Below, in pieces: positions 9,108-16,186 of a DNA stretch of 64,000 nt. The translations under genes were made by a program, and so were the position numbers. Source of the DNA: Rhodococcoides fascians A44A (GTDB lineage: Bacteria; Actinomycetota; Actinomycetes; Mycobacteriales; Mycobacteriaceae); the NCBI RefSeq assembly GCF_000760735.1, contig NZ_JMEX01000008.1, positions 900,018-964,017 on the forward strand, read 5' to 3'. Below the pieces are notes generated by a model, which searched no databases, was not told where the DNA came from, and saw only the letters and a program-made list of their open reading frames with translations. How positions within the stretch are numbered: position 1 is the first letter of the stretch; each line of letters opens with the position of its first letter.

Positions 9108-9446
9108 TCAGAATCCAGGTAGGCCGAGCGACCCACCGCCGAGGCCACCCGCCAGAGGGCCGAGCTTCTCCGCTGCGACCGCGGACGCCGACTTCGACGC
9201 GTCGGCGATGGCTCCGATGACGAGGTCCTGCAGCGTTTCGACGTCCTCCGGGTCGACGATCTTGGGGTCGATCACCAAGCCGACGAGTTCGCCGGTTCCC
9301 TTCACCGTCGCGGTGACGAGCCCGCCGCCCGCCTGACCGGTCACTTCTGCGTCGGCGATCTCCGCCTGGGCCGCCATCAACTGCTGCTGCATCTGCTGGG
9401 CCTGCTGCATGATCGAGGCGATGTCTGGCTGCTCACCGGGTTGCAC
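9108..9446 (-). CDS. Nucleoid-associated protein, YbaB/EbfC family
   Basis: A 112-residue homologue of YbaB/EbfC, a small dimeric DNA-binding protein, and positional counterpart of Rv3716c. It has the Gln-rich N-terminal helix ([22 protein letters not shown]), the conserved core [36 protein letters not shown], and a Gly/Leu-rich tail. The start is the GTG of VQPGEQPD, because GAGAGG lies upstream and relatives begin MQPG. An upstream in-frame GTG at 9476 would overlap the preceding gene. It is translationally linked to recR. Confidence 0.9.
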   Translation of the reverse strand: MQPGEQPDIASIMQQAQQMQQQLMAAQAEIADAEVTGQAGGGLVTATVKGTGELVGLVIDPKIVDPEDVETLQDLVIGAIADASKSASAVAAEKLGPLAGGLGGGSLGLPGF

Positions 9447-9472
9447 AGTGATGTCCTCTCGGTTCGGGTACG

Positions 9473-10162
9473 TCACCTACGAGAGTAGTAGCCGAACACG
9501 CGGACGTGATCGTCCGCCAGCCCAGCGGCCAGACACGCGGCTCGGATCTCGTCCATCCGACCGGACTCGCCGGTTCCCCACACCGTGACCGAGCTGTCCA
9601 GCCTCATCCGCCTCGCGGCGGTGACCAGCGGGTCGAATCCGAGTTCGGTGTGGAAACTCATCACGCTGACACCGTCCACGTCGGGCAGGTCGGCGACATC
9701 CTCCGGCCGAGGGGTGTCCACCCACAGCGTGCCGAGCGTTCCTGCGGGCCACGAGCGAAGAACGGCGCGGGCGGCGGGGATGGACGGTTCGTCGACGAAC
9801 ATGTGCACACGTCGACCGTCGCCGAAACGAGGTCCGAATCCAGCGCCTATCGGCGCGATTCGCGTGCGCGTGCCGACCTCGACCGAATCCAGCCACCGCG
9901 ACATCATCGTGCTCTCGTGCGACGGCGTGTACTCGATGTCGACGATGCCGTGCGCCGCGTCGAACCGTCGGACACGAAAATCCCGCTCGTCGACGCCGGG
10001 GAATCGCAACTGTTCGGCTATCGCGTCCTCGTCCCAATCACGCTGGTAGCTCCCGGCCGACAGAAGCGACGTCATTCGCATCGTGCCTGGTCGTGGCCTG
10101 CCGATCGCCAACGTGTGCATCGTCGGCACCGCGGCGTCGATGACGCCGTGCGGATACTCCAC
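9473..10162 (-). CDS. Siderophore-interacting-protein-like (ViuB/SIP family) protein, short
   Basis: A 229-residue protein whose C-terminal half matches the SIP/ViuB ferric-siderophore reductase family ([12 protein letters not shown], then [20 protein letters not shown] and the terminal FGYYSRR). The N-terminal half resembles a reduced FAD-binding domain ([19 protein letters not shown], then the segment around the [12 protein letters not shown] residues) and is shorter than in typical 260-290 residue members, so flavin binding is uncertain. The start is GTG 10162 with GGGAG six bases upstream. A DtxR/IdeR-like sequence (TAAGGCTAAACTT) lies 30 bases upstream, which supports an iron-related role. 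It precedes ybaB-recR on the same strand, at the place of Rv3714c-Rv3717 in M. tuberculosis. Confidence 0.6.
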   Translation of the reverse strand: MEYPHGVIDAAVPTMHTLAIGRPRPGTMRMTSLLSAGSYQRDWDEDAIAEQLRFPGVDERDFRVRRFDAAHGIVDIEYTPSHESTMMSRWLDSVEVGTRTRIAPIGAGFGPRFGDGRRVHMFVDEPSIPAARAVLRSWPAGTLGTLWVDTPRPEDVADLPDVDGVSVMSFHTELGFDPLVTAARRMRLDSSVTVWGTGESGRMDEIRAACLAAGLADDHVRVFGYYSRR

Positions 10163-10191
10163 AGCCCGCTCCCTTCACCCCGACCGTGACT

Positions 10192-10210
10192 TGAGTAAGG
10201 CTAAACTTTG
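10192..10210. promoter_or_regulatory. Candidate DtxR/IdeR iron box
   Basis: The stretch TGAGTAAGGCTAAACTTTG agrees with the actinobacterial IdeR consensus in its central GTAAGGCTAA and less well in the right half. It lies between the divergent SIP-like and TetR genes. A second dyad, AAACTT-N6-AAGTTT, overlaps it and could instead be a TetR operator. Confidence 0.4.
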
Positions 10211-10269
10211 CTCGAAGTTTGCCACACGTCGGCCCCTGTCGACACGTGAACACGCCTTAAGCTGCAGAT

Positions 10270-10908
10270 ATGCAAGAGTCTCGACCCAGCCGTCGCCGCG
10301 TGACCCTCGAAAAATTGATCGAGACGGGCATCTCGCTGACGTTGCCGAACCTGACCGTCAAGGCATTGGCGGAAGAATTGGGTGTCAGCATCGTCGCCGT
10401 GTACAACAACATCGACAGCCTGGATGCACTCAGAACCGCGGTGGCGGAAGAGATCCTCGCTCGATGGGAGTTCCCCATCCCTGACGCGGACGCCACGCTC
10501 GAGGAATCGCTGATGGACCTCAGCCTGCGTTTGCGCTCCCTGGTCCACCGTAATCCAGGTATCGCTCGGTATCTCCTCGACATCGGGACGTCATCGCCGG
10601 GCGCGCTGGCGCGGATCGACGAGGTGCAGATGGAATATTCGACGTTGTACGAGCTGACGCCCAAGCAAGCGAACTTCATCGTGACGGTGGTCGCGGAGCA
10701 CGCGGTGGCGTTGTCGGAGATGGTGCACGTCGAGGGACGTGAGCGGGAGGACGACGCGGCAGTCCTCGCGAGGTCGGATCTGAAGCTGATTCCGCGCACC
10801 ATCGACGGAAAGAAGCGTGACGACGACTCGAACTACGAGTGGTCGATGCGCGCCCTCATCATGGGCGCATCGGTCGTCATCGACCACCCGCGGTTCTCGA
10901 CCTACTAG
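10270..10908 (+). CDS. TetR-family-like transcriptional regulator
   Basis: A 212-residue protein with an N-terminal helix-turn-helix (TLEKLIETGISLTLPNLTVKALAEELGVSIVAVYNNIDSLDALRTAVAEEIL), followed by an all-helical ligand domain. The recognition helix has the V-x-x-V-Y-N-N-I pattern in place of the usual LYRHF. It is divergent from the SIP-like gene (107 bases between starts) and convergent with an SRPBCC gene, with which it shares overlapping stop codons. The ligand is unknown; iron or siderophore-linked control is possible from the neighbour. Confidence 0.75.
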   Translation: MQESRPSRRRVTLEKLIETGISLTLPNLTVKALAEELGVSIVAVYNNIDSLDALRTAVAEEILARWEFPIPDADATLEESLMDLSLRLRSLVHRNPGIARYLLDIGTSSPGALARIDEVQMEYSTLYELTPKQANFIVTVVAEHAVALSEMVHVEGREREDDAAVLARSDLKLIPRTIDGKKRDDDSNYEWSMRALIMGASVVIDHPRFSTY

Positions 10909-11339
10909 CGGACCTCGCGCTCGAGATTGGCCAAAGTCTGTGCCTGGATCTTCTTCAGACCGAGCGGCGCGAAGGTCTTCTCGAAGAAGCCACCGATGCC
11001 ACCGGCGCCTTTCCACTCGGTCGTGGTGGTGACCTCGCTGCCAGCTCCCGACGGGGCAACGGTCCAGGTGGTGACCATCGAGGAGTTGGCGTCGCGTTCG
11101 ACGATGGTGGAGCCGTCGACCGCGACGGTCGCCTTCACGTTGCGCGACCGCTTCGAGGTGGCCTGCAGTGTCCACTGCGCGACGGTGCCGTTGCCCTGAC
11201 CGCCCTCGACGACGGTGTAGTCGAGGTACTGCTCGGGGAGGATCCGCGGGCGTACCGTCTCGTAGTCGACGAGTGCCGCCAACACCTGCTCGGGTGCCTG
11301 AGCGATGGTGATGGAACTGCTGGCGCTTACCTGTGCCAC
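10905..11339 (-). CDS. SRPBCC (START/polyketide-cyclase-like) family protein
   Basis: A 144-residue protein of the hot-dog-like SRPBCC fold, which forms a deep pocket for hydrophobic ligands. It begins with the typical SSSITIAQAPEQVLAALVDYETVRPRILP and ends with the long C-terminal helix (GGFFEKTFAPLGLKKIQAQTLANLEREV). Its position beside the FAD oxidase/methyltransferase pair matches Rv3718c next to Rv3719-Rv3720. The function is unknown; a lipid ligand is plausible from the neighbours only. GAGGAGACACC precedes the start. Confidence 0.85.
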   Translation of the reverse strand: MAQVSASSSITIAQAPEQVLAALVDYETVRPRILPEQYLDYTVVEGGQGNGTVAQWTLQATSKRSRNVKATVAVDGSTIVERDANSSMVTTWTVAPSGAGSEVTTTTEWKGAGGIGGFFEKTFAPLGLKKIQAQTLANLEREVR

Positions 11340-11463
11340 GTGGTGTCTCCTCGGGTCGACGCGAATTGTGAGTCCTGGCGCTCCATCCTGCCCTTCCCGA
11401 TGACCCGGACGGGAACAGGATGTCAGTGTGTGTGACAGGGTTCACCGGGATTTATTTAGCTGC

Positions 11464-11592
11464 ACAAACGACATGCATGCTGCATACATTTGTCCGTAAT
11501 GCCTCGTTCGACGACAACATTTACGTGAAATTTCGCAGTCGAGGCCGCATACTCGGTGGCTCCGCGGCACGCCTGGATATAGCGTCTTCATG
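11464..11592 (+). promoter_or_regulatory. Promoter region of the FAD oxidase/methyltransferase operon
   Basis: The 252-base gap before the FAD oxidase is AT-richer than its surroundings. It has an imperfect dyad around 11464-11493 (ACAAA...TTTGT enclosing CATGCA/TGCATA). A -10-like TATAGC at 11578-11583 lies only eight bases before the GTG start at 11592, which would give a leaderless or nearly leaderless message. No ribosome binding site is visible. Confidence 0.4.
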
Positions 11593-13028
11593 TGCCATCT
11601 GCGATTGCTCTTCCCCGACGTAGGCCCGCCCCGCGAGAAAGCGGATTCGCCGCACATCGTGCCGGCGTGGAACTGCTGCTCGAGAGTTACCGCGCCATCC
11701 CCGCTTCCGCAACCGTGCGCCTGGCGAAGAAGACCTCGAACCTCTTCCGCGCCCGCGCGGCATCGACGGCCCCCGGCCTCGACGTATCGGGCCTGACGAG
11801 CGTCATCACGGTCAACCCACAGGACCGGACGGCCGACGTCGCCGGAATGTGCACGTACGAGGACCTCGTCGCCGCGACGCTTCCGTACGGTCTGGCACCG
11901 TTCGTCGTACCGCAGCTCAAGACCATCACCCTCGGTGGCGCGGTCACCGGCCTCGGCATCGAGAGCACGTCGTTCCGTAACGGGCTGCCTCACGAATCGG
12001 TCCTGGAGATCGACATCCTCACCGGCAGCGGGACCGTCGTCACCGCCACTCCCGACGGCGAGAATTCCGACCTGTTCTGGGGTTTCCCCAACTCCTACGG
12101 AACGCTCGGATACTCGACCCGCCTGAAAATCCAGCTCGAGCCCGTGCTGCCGTACGTGGAGTTGCGCCACCTCCGTTTCCACGACCTCGACGTCATGCAG
12201 GCCACGATGGACGACATCGTGCGGGACCGCTCCTACGAGGGCATCGGAGTGCAGTACCTCGACGGCGTCGTGTTCACGCCGGAGGAGAGTTACCTGACCC
12301 TCGGCGTCCAGACTTCCGCTCCCGGTCCGGTCAGCGAGTACCACGCCGGGTCCGAGATCTACTACCGTTCGATACAGCAGAAGACCACCGACCGCCTGAC
12401 CATCGCCGATTACCTGTGGCGTTGGGACACCGACTGGTTCTGGTGCTCCCGTGCGTTCGGAACTCAGAACCCCAGGATCAGGCGTTTCTGGCCCAAGAAG
12501 TACCGCCGGTCCAGCTTCTACTGGAAATTGATCGCGCTCGACCGTAAGTACGACATCGCCGATCGACTCGAAGCCCGCAAGGGAAACCCGCCGCGCGAAC
12601 GGGTGGTTCAGGACATCGAGGTCCCGATCGAGAACACGGCCTCGTTCCTGCGGTGGTTCCTGAAGGAAATCCCCATCGAGCCACTGTGGTTGTGCCCGTT
12701 GCGACTTCGCGAGCCGGCCCCTCCCGGCGCCGACGCTGCGCGCCCGTGGCCCCTCTACCCCCTCGAACCGAAACGAACCTACGTCAACGTCGGCTTCTGG
12801 TCCTCGGTCCCCATCGTCCCCGGTGAGCCCGACGGTGCGGCCAACCGCGCCATCGAGAAGAAGGTCACCGATTTCGACGGCCACAAGTCGCTCTACTCCG
12901 ATGCGTTCTACTCCGAAGCCGAGTTCTCCGAGCTCTACGGCGGCGAGAGGCTCGCAGAACTGAAGAAACGATACGACCCCGATTCCCGATTGCTGGATCT
13001 GTATTCGAAGGCGGTGCAAGGAAAATGA
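11592..13028 (+). CDS. FAD-binding oxidoreductase (DHCR24/TmsA-like)
   Basis: A 478-residue flavoprotein of the FAD-linked oxidase superfamily (PCMH-type FAD domain). The FAD-binding core is visible as ITVNPQDRTADVAGMCTYEDLV, then TITLGGAVTGLGIESTSFRNGLPHESVLEIDILTGSG and GTLGYSTRLKIQL. It overlaps the following methyltransferase by four bases. Related oxidase/methyltransferase pairs (tmsA/tmsB, bfaA/bfaB) make 10-methyl branched fatty acids such as tuberculostearic acid: the methyltransferase adds a methylene at a double bond and the flavoprotein reduces it. The gene order, however, matches Rv3719-Rv3720, a paralogous pair whose product is not established. The GTG start is supported by alignment to the expected N-terminus (RAGVELLLESYRAIP). 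Confidence 0.82.
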   Translation: MPSAIALPRRRPAPRESGFAAHRAGVELLLESYRAIPASATVRLAKKTSNLFRARAASTAPGLDVSGLTSVITVNPQDRTADVAGMCTYEDLVAATLPYGLAPFVVPQLKTITLGGAVTGLGIESTSFRNGLPHESVLEIDILTGSGTVVTATPDGENSDLFWGFPNSYGTLGYSTRLKIQLEPVLPYVELRHLRFHDLDVMQATMDDIVRDRSYEGIGVQYLDGVVFTPEESYLTLGVQTSAPGPVSEYHAGSEIYYRSIQQKTTDRLTIADYLWRWDTDWFWCSRAFGTQNPRIRRFWPKKYRRSSFYWKLIALDRKYDIADRLEARKGNPPRERVVQDIEVPIENTASFLRWFLKEIPIEPLWLCPLRLREPAPPGADAARPWPLYPLEPKRTYVNVGFWSSVPIVPGEPDGAANRAIEKKVTDFDGHKSLYSDAFYSEAEFSELYGGERLAELKKRYDPDSRLLDLYSKAVQGK

Positions 13029-14341
13029 CAACGTTCAAGGAACCCACGGCGCAGGACGCGCACCGAGCGAACAAGCTTACCATCTCTCAGATCCTCGAGC
13101 TTCTGTCCGACGGAAACATCCCACTGCGCTTCACCGCGTACGACGGAAGCGCCGCAGGCCCCGAGGACGCGACCCTCGGCCTCAACCTCAAGAGTCCCCG
13201 CGGAACCACCTACCTGGCAACAGCTCCCGGCGACCTCGGAATGGCACGCGCCTACGTCTCCGGTGACCTCGAAGCCGTCGGCGTCCATCCCGGAGACCCG
13301 TACGACATCCTCCGCGTCATGGGCGACGAACTGCATTTCCGGCGCCCCGGCGCGCTGACCCTGGCGTCGATCACTCGCTCGCTCGGCTGGGATCTGTTGC
13401 GACCCATCGCACCTCCTCCGCAGGAAGTGGTGCCGAGGTGGCGTCGAATCGCCGAAGGCCTTCGCCACTCGAAGACGCGCGACGCCGACTCGATCTCCCA
13501 CCACTACGACGTGTCGAACACGTTCTACGAGTACGTCCTCGGGCCGTCGATGACGTACACCTGCGCCGCGTACACCTCGGAGGACGATTCGCTCGAGGCC
13601 GCGCAGGAGAACAAGTACCGACTCGTGTTCGAGAAGCTCGGCCTGAAGGAAGGCGACCGACTGCTCGACATCGGTTGCGGCTGGGGCGGAATGGTGCGAT
13701 ACGCCGCACGCCGTGGCGTCAAGACCATCGGCGCGACGTTGTCGAAGGAACAGGCGGCATGGGCGCAGAAGGCGATTGCCGAGGAAGGACTGTCCGACCT
13801 CGCGGAGGTTCGCTTCTCCGACTACCGCGACATTCCGGAATCGAACTTCGACGCGGTGTCCTCGATCGGCCTGACCGAACACATCGGCGTGCAGAACTAC
13901 CCGGCGTACTTCGAAGCGATCAAGTCGAAACTGCGCGTCGGCGGCCGGGTGTTGAACCACTGCATCACCCGCCCGGACAACCGGAGTCACGCCCGCGCCG
14001 GATCCTTCATCGACCGATACGTCTTCCCCGACGGTGAACTGACCGGCTCCGGCCGCATCATCACCGAAATGCAGGACGTGGGCCTCGAGGTCCGGCACGA
14101 GGAGAACCTACGTGAGCACTACGCGCTGACCCTGAAGGCGTGGTGCAAGAACCTGGTGGACAACTGGGATGCCTGCGTCGCCGAAGCCGGCGAGGGAACC
14201 GCACGCGTATGGGGCCTGTACATGGCCGGCTCACGTCTCGGCTTCGAGCGCAATGTCGTTCAGCTGCACCAGGTCCTCGGCGTCAAGCTCGGACCGAAGG
14301 GCGCTGCCGACGTACCCCTGCGCCCCTGGTGGGAGGGCTAA
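13025..14341 (+). CDS. Cyclopropane-fatty-acyl-phospholipid synthase family methyltransferase
   Basis: A 438-residue S-adenosylmethionine-dependent methyltransferase acting on unsaturated acyl chains. The N-terminal domain (residues about 1-150) resembles that of Cfa. The SAM-binding loop is LLDIGCGWGGMVRYAA, followed by GATLSKEQAAWAQ and the catalytic-region motifs SSIGLTEHIG and YPAYFEAIKSKLRVGGRVLNHCIT. ATGA overlap with the flavoprotein gene indicates coupled expression. It corresponds to Rv3720. The product could be a cyclopropane, a methylene-branched or, with the flavoprotein, a methyl-branched acyl chain. Its stop overlaps the stop of the convergent DUF2236 gene. Confidence 0.88.
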   Translation: MTTFKEPTAQDAHRANKLTISQILELLSDGNIPLRFTAYDGSAAGPEDATLGLNLKSPRGTTYLATAPGDLGMARAYVSGDLEAVGVHPGDPYDILRVMGDELHFRRPGALTLASITRSLGWDLLRPIAPPPQEVVPRWRRIAEGLRHSKTRDADSISHHYDVSNTFYEYVLGPSMTYTCAAYTSEDDSLEAAQENKYRLVFEKLGLKEGDRLLDIGCGWGGMVRYAARRGVKTIGATLSKEQAAWAQKAIAEEGLSDLAEVRFSDYRDIPESNFDAVSSIGLTEHIGVQNYPAYFEAIKSKLRVGGRVLNHCITRPDNRSHARAGSFIDRYVFPDGELTGSGRIITEMQDVGLEVRHEENLREHYALTLKAWCKNLVDNWDACVAEAGEGTARVWGLYMAGSRLGFERNVVQLHQVLGVKLGPKGAADVPLRPWWEG

Positions 14342-15255
14342 CCGTGGTAGTGCCTCGGATCGCCCGCGGCGCTGGCCGGCGGTAGGTTGCGCGCCGGAGT
14401 CTGCACCAGCGGACTGTCCGGCGCGATCCGCCCGGTTGCCCGGTCCCATCCGGCCCTGGCCCGCGGATGCATGCGGCGCCTGCGCGGAACCAGCGAGAAC
14501 GCCGCATTCACTCCCCGCCCCACCAACTCGAACAACTTCTCGTCACGGTCGTTCCACGTATAGCCCAAGAGCTGACGCACCGGCTCGTCGTACATTCCCA
14601 CCGTCATCCACACGACACCGCGTGCGATCGGCACCCGCATGACCGCCCACACTGCGTCGGGGATCCAGGTCGCAAGGGGCGGCTGCTCGATCTGCGACAG
14701 ATCGAGTACTCCTCGGGTTGCCCTGTTGTCCTCGAGAACCTCGGTGCACATGCGCTTCCAGTAGAGCTGAAAGTCCTCCCAGGTCTCCGGCACAGGTTTC
14801 ATGCTCATGCCGTACAGCCGGTACCACTGAACGTGTTCGGTGAAAAGTTGCCGCTTCTGGTCCTCGCTGACCCCGCCCATGAAGTGCTGGGCAGTCAGGA
14901 CAGTGCCCATGAAGAACGTCGCATGCGCCCAGTAGAACGTCTCCGGGTCGAGTGCGTGGTACCGCCTGCCCTGTGAGTCGATGCCCTTGATGTCGGTGTG
15001 GTAGCCGCGCACCTGCAGCGCGGTCTGTTCCGCCCGGTCGCCGTCGAACACCACGCCGCCGATGGGGTAGAGCGATCGGTAGAGCCGCTCCCACCGTTCG
15101 TCGAAGAACTTGGAGTGTTGCTCGACGCCAGCCCCGAGACCCGGGTGCATGTTCTGCATCGACCCCGCCCAGACGCCTTGGAGCAGGCCCCGCCAGTCCC
15201 CGAAGTACTTCCAGGTGAGTGAGTCAGGTCCGAGCGGCTCATTCTGACTACGCAT
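14338..15255 (-). CDS. DUF2236 (MpaB/Lcp-related) oxygenase-like protein, copy 1
   Basis: A 305-residue member of the DUF2236 family, which includes the haem-dependent rubber oxygenase Lcp and MpaB. Family sequence includes the N-terminal YFGDWRGLLQGVWAGSMQNMHPGLGAGVEQHS and the segment ALDPETFYWAHATFFMGTVLTAQHFMG, in which the His and D-P are conserved. The other two copies in this window, at about 19 and 24 kb, are divergent in sequence. The substrate is not known. It is divergent from a TetR gene across a perfect palindrome that contains both start codons; both proteins begin MRSQ. This is the first gene of the block that interrupts the Rv3712-Rv3722c-like order. Confidence 0.82.
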   Translation of the reverse strand: MRSQNEPLGPDSLTWKYFGDWRGLLQGVWAGSMQNMHPGLGAGVEQHSKFFDERWERLYRSLYPIGGVVFDGDRAEQTALQVRGYHTDIKGIDSQGRRYHALDPETFYWAHATFFMGTVLTAQHFMGGVSEDQKRQLFTEHVQWYRLYGMSMKPVPETWEDFQLYWKRMCTEVLEDNRATRGVLDLSQIEQPPLATWIPDAVWAVMRVPIARGVVWMTVGMYDEPVRQLLGYTWNDRDEKLFELVGRGVNAAFSLVPRRRRMHPRARAGWDRATGRIAPDSPLVQTPARNLPPASAAGDPRHYHG

Positions 15256-15289
15256 GTTGTCAGCTTATGATTGACAACATGCGTAGTCA
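15245..15289. promoter_or_regulatory. 18-bp perfect inverted repeat containing both divergent start codons
   Basis: Arms TGACTACGCATGTTGTCA (15245-15262) and TGACAACATGCGTAGTCA (15272-15289) are separated by nine bases. The ATG of each divergent gene lies inside an arm, so the first four codons of both genes are the same (MRSQ). A -10-like TATGAT (15266-15271) precedes the rightward ATG by seven bases. On the other strand, TTGACT-17-TAAGCT precedes the leftward ATG by six bases. Both messages would therefore be leaderless, with the probable TetR operator sitting across both transcription starts. Confidence 0.75.
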
Positions 15290-15845
15290 ATCCCTCGCGG
15301 ACAGGCAGTACCAGCGCTATCACGCCCTGCTCGACGCAGGGATCGAGATGCTGGGAGACCCGAAGGCTCCGTCGGTCACCGTCCGGGCGGTCTGCCGCAC
15401 GGCGGGACTCACCGAGCGGTACTTCTACGAGAGCTTCACCGACCGCGACACGTTCATCCGCGCGGTGTACGGCCACGTCGGCGAGCTCGCGCGCGCCGCC
15501 ATCGCCGGCGCGGTACCAGCCACCAGTCCGGAGGCCCCGGTGCGCGCGTTCGTCGAACTGGTCCTCGACCAGCCCAGCGTCGGTCGCGTCCTGCTGCTGG
15601 CACCGATGTCCGAGTCCGCCATCAGCGGCAGCGGCCTCGCGCTCGCACCGACGTTCGTCTCCCTGGTCGAAGCGCAGCTGAAGGGACTCTCCGAGGACGA
15701 CAGGCATCTGGTTGCCGTGGGTGTCGTCGGCGCGCTCACCGCACTGTTCGTCGGATACCTGGACGGGACCGTCCGCACACCGCGAGAGAAGTTCGTAGCC
15801 CATTGCGTCCGACTGGTTTCCGACGCTTCCACCCTCGTGCCATGA
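15279..15845 (+). CDS. TetR-family regulator, divergent from DUF2236 copy 1
   Basis: A 188-residue TetR regulator. The helix-turn-helix is visible in SVTVRAVCRTAGLTERYFYESFTDRDTFIRAVYGHVGEL, and the ligand domain follows. I choose the ATG at 15279 (MRSQSLADRQ) because the -10 box TATGAT is positioned for a leaderless message beginning at this codon; an ATG at 15267 lies within that -10 box. It most likely represses itself and the divergent oxygenase through the palindrome. It is similar in the DNA-binding segment to the TetR at 19528 (both have RYFYESF), which also pairs with a DUF2236 gene. Confidence 0.88.
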   Translation: MRSQSLADRQYQRYHALLDAGIEMLGDPKAPSVTVRAVCRTAGLTERYFYESFTDRDTFIRAVYGHVGELARAAIAGAVPATSPEAPVRAFVELVLDQPSVGRVLLLAPMSESAISGSGLALAPTFVSLVEAQLKGLSEDDRHLVAVGVVGALTALFVGYLDGTVRTPREKFVAHCVRLVSDASTLVP

Positions 15846-15888
15846 TCGACCCGACCGCACCACCGACGCACATGCCCCAGGAGTGAAG

Positions 15889-16146
15889 ATGTCCGATCTC
15901 GATCAGTCGTTCCAGCAAGCTCAAGTCGACGTCAAGACCCTCACCTCCAAGCCGAGCAACGACGACCTGCTGAGCCTGTATTCGTTGTACAAGCAAGGTT
16001 CGAACGGCGACGTCACGGGTAAGCGTCCGGGAAGACTGGACATGGTGAACCGCGCCAAGTATGACGCCTGGGCGAAGCTCGAGGGCACCAGCCAGGATTC
16101 GGCGAAGCAGTCCTACGTCGACCTGGTCGGAAAGCTTCTCGGCTGA
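15889..16146 (+). CDS. Acyl-CoA-binding protein (ACBP)
   Basis: An 85-residue four-helix acyl-CoA-binding protein, which carries long-chain acyl-CoA esters in the cytosol. The hallmark segment LLSLYSLYKQGSNGDVTGKRPGRLDMVNRAKYDAWAKLEGTSQDSAKQSYVDLV is complete, with the ligand-contacting Tyr and Lys residues. The start at 15889 follows AGGAG by a good spacing. It lies 44 bases after the TetR gene and 40 bases before a molybdopterin oxidoreductase, on the same strand. ACBPs are uncommon in bacteria and here fit the acyl-CoA theme of the surrounding genes. Confidence 0.9.
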   Translation: MSDLDQSFQQAQVDVKTLTSKPSNDDLLSLYSLYKQGSNGDVTGKRPGRLDMVNRAKYDAWAKLEGTSQDSAKQSYVDLVGKLLG

Positions 16147-16186
16147 CCCGGCGGGCGTCGCGGTCACCGGCGAGGAAAGGGACCGC

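Noticed and set aside
11442-13031. A 529-codon open frame on the minus strand across the FAD oxidase gene
   Set aside because: It is a shadow of a GC-rich gene: the opposite frame encodes a clear FAD-binding protein, and this one shows no family sequence.
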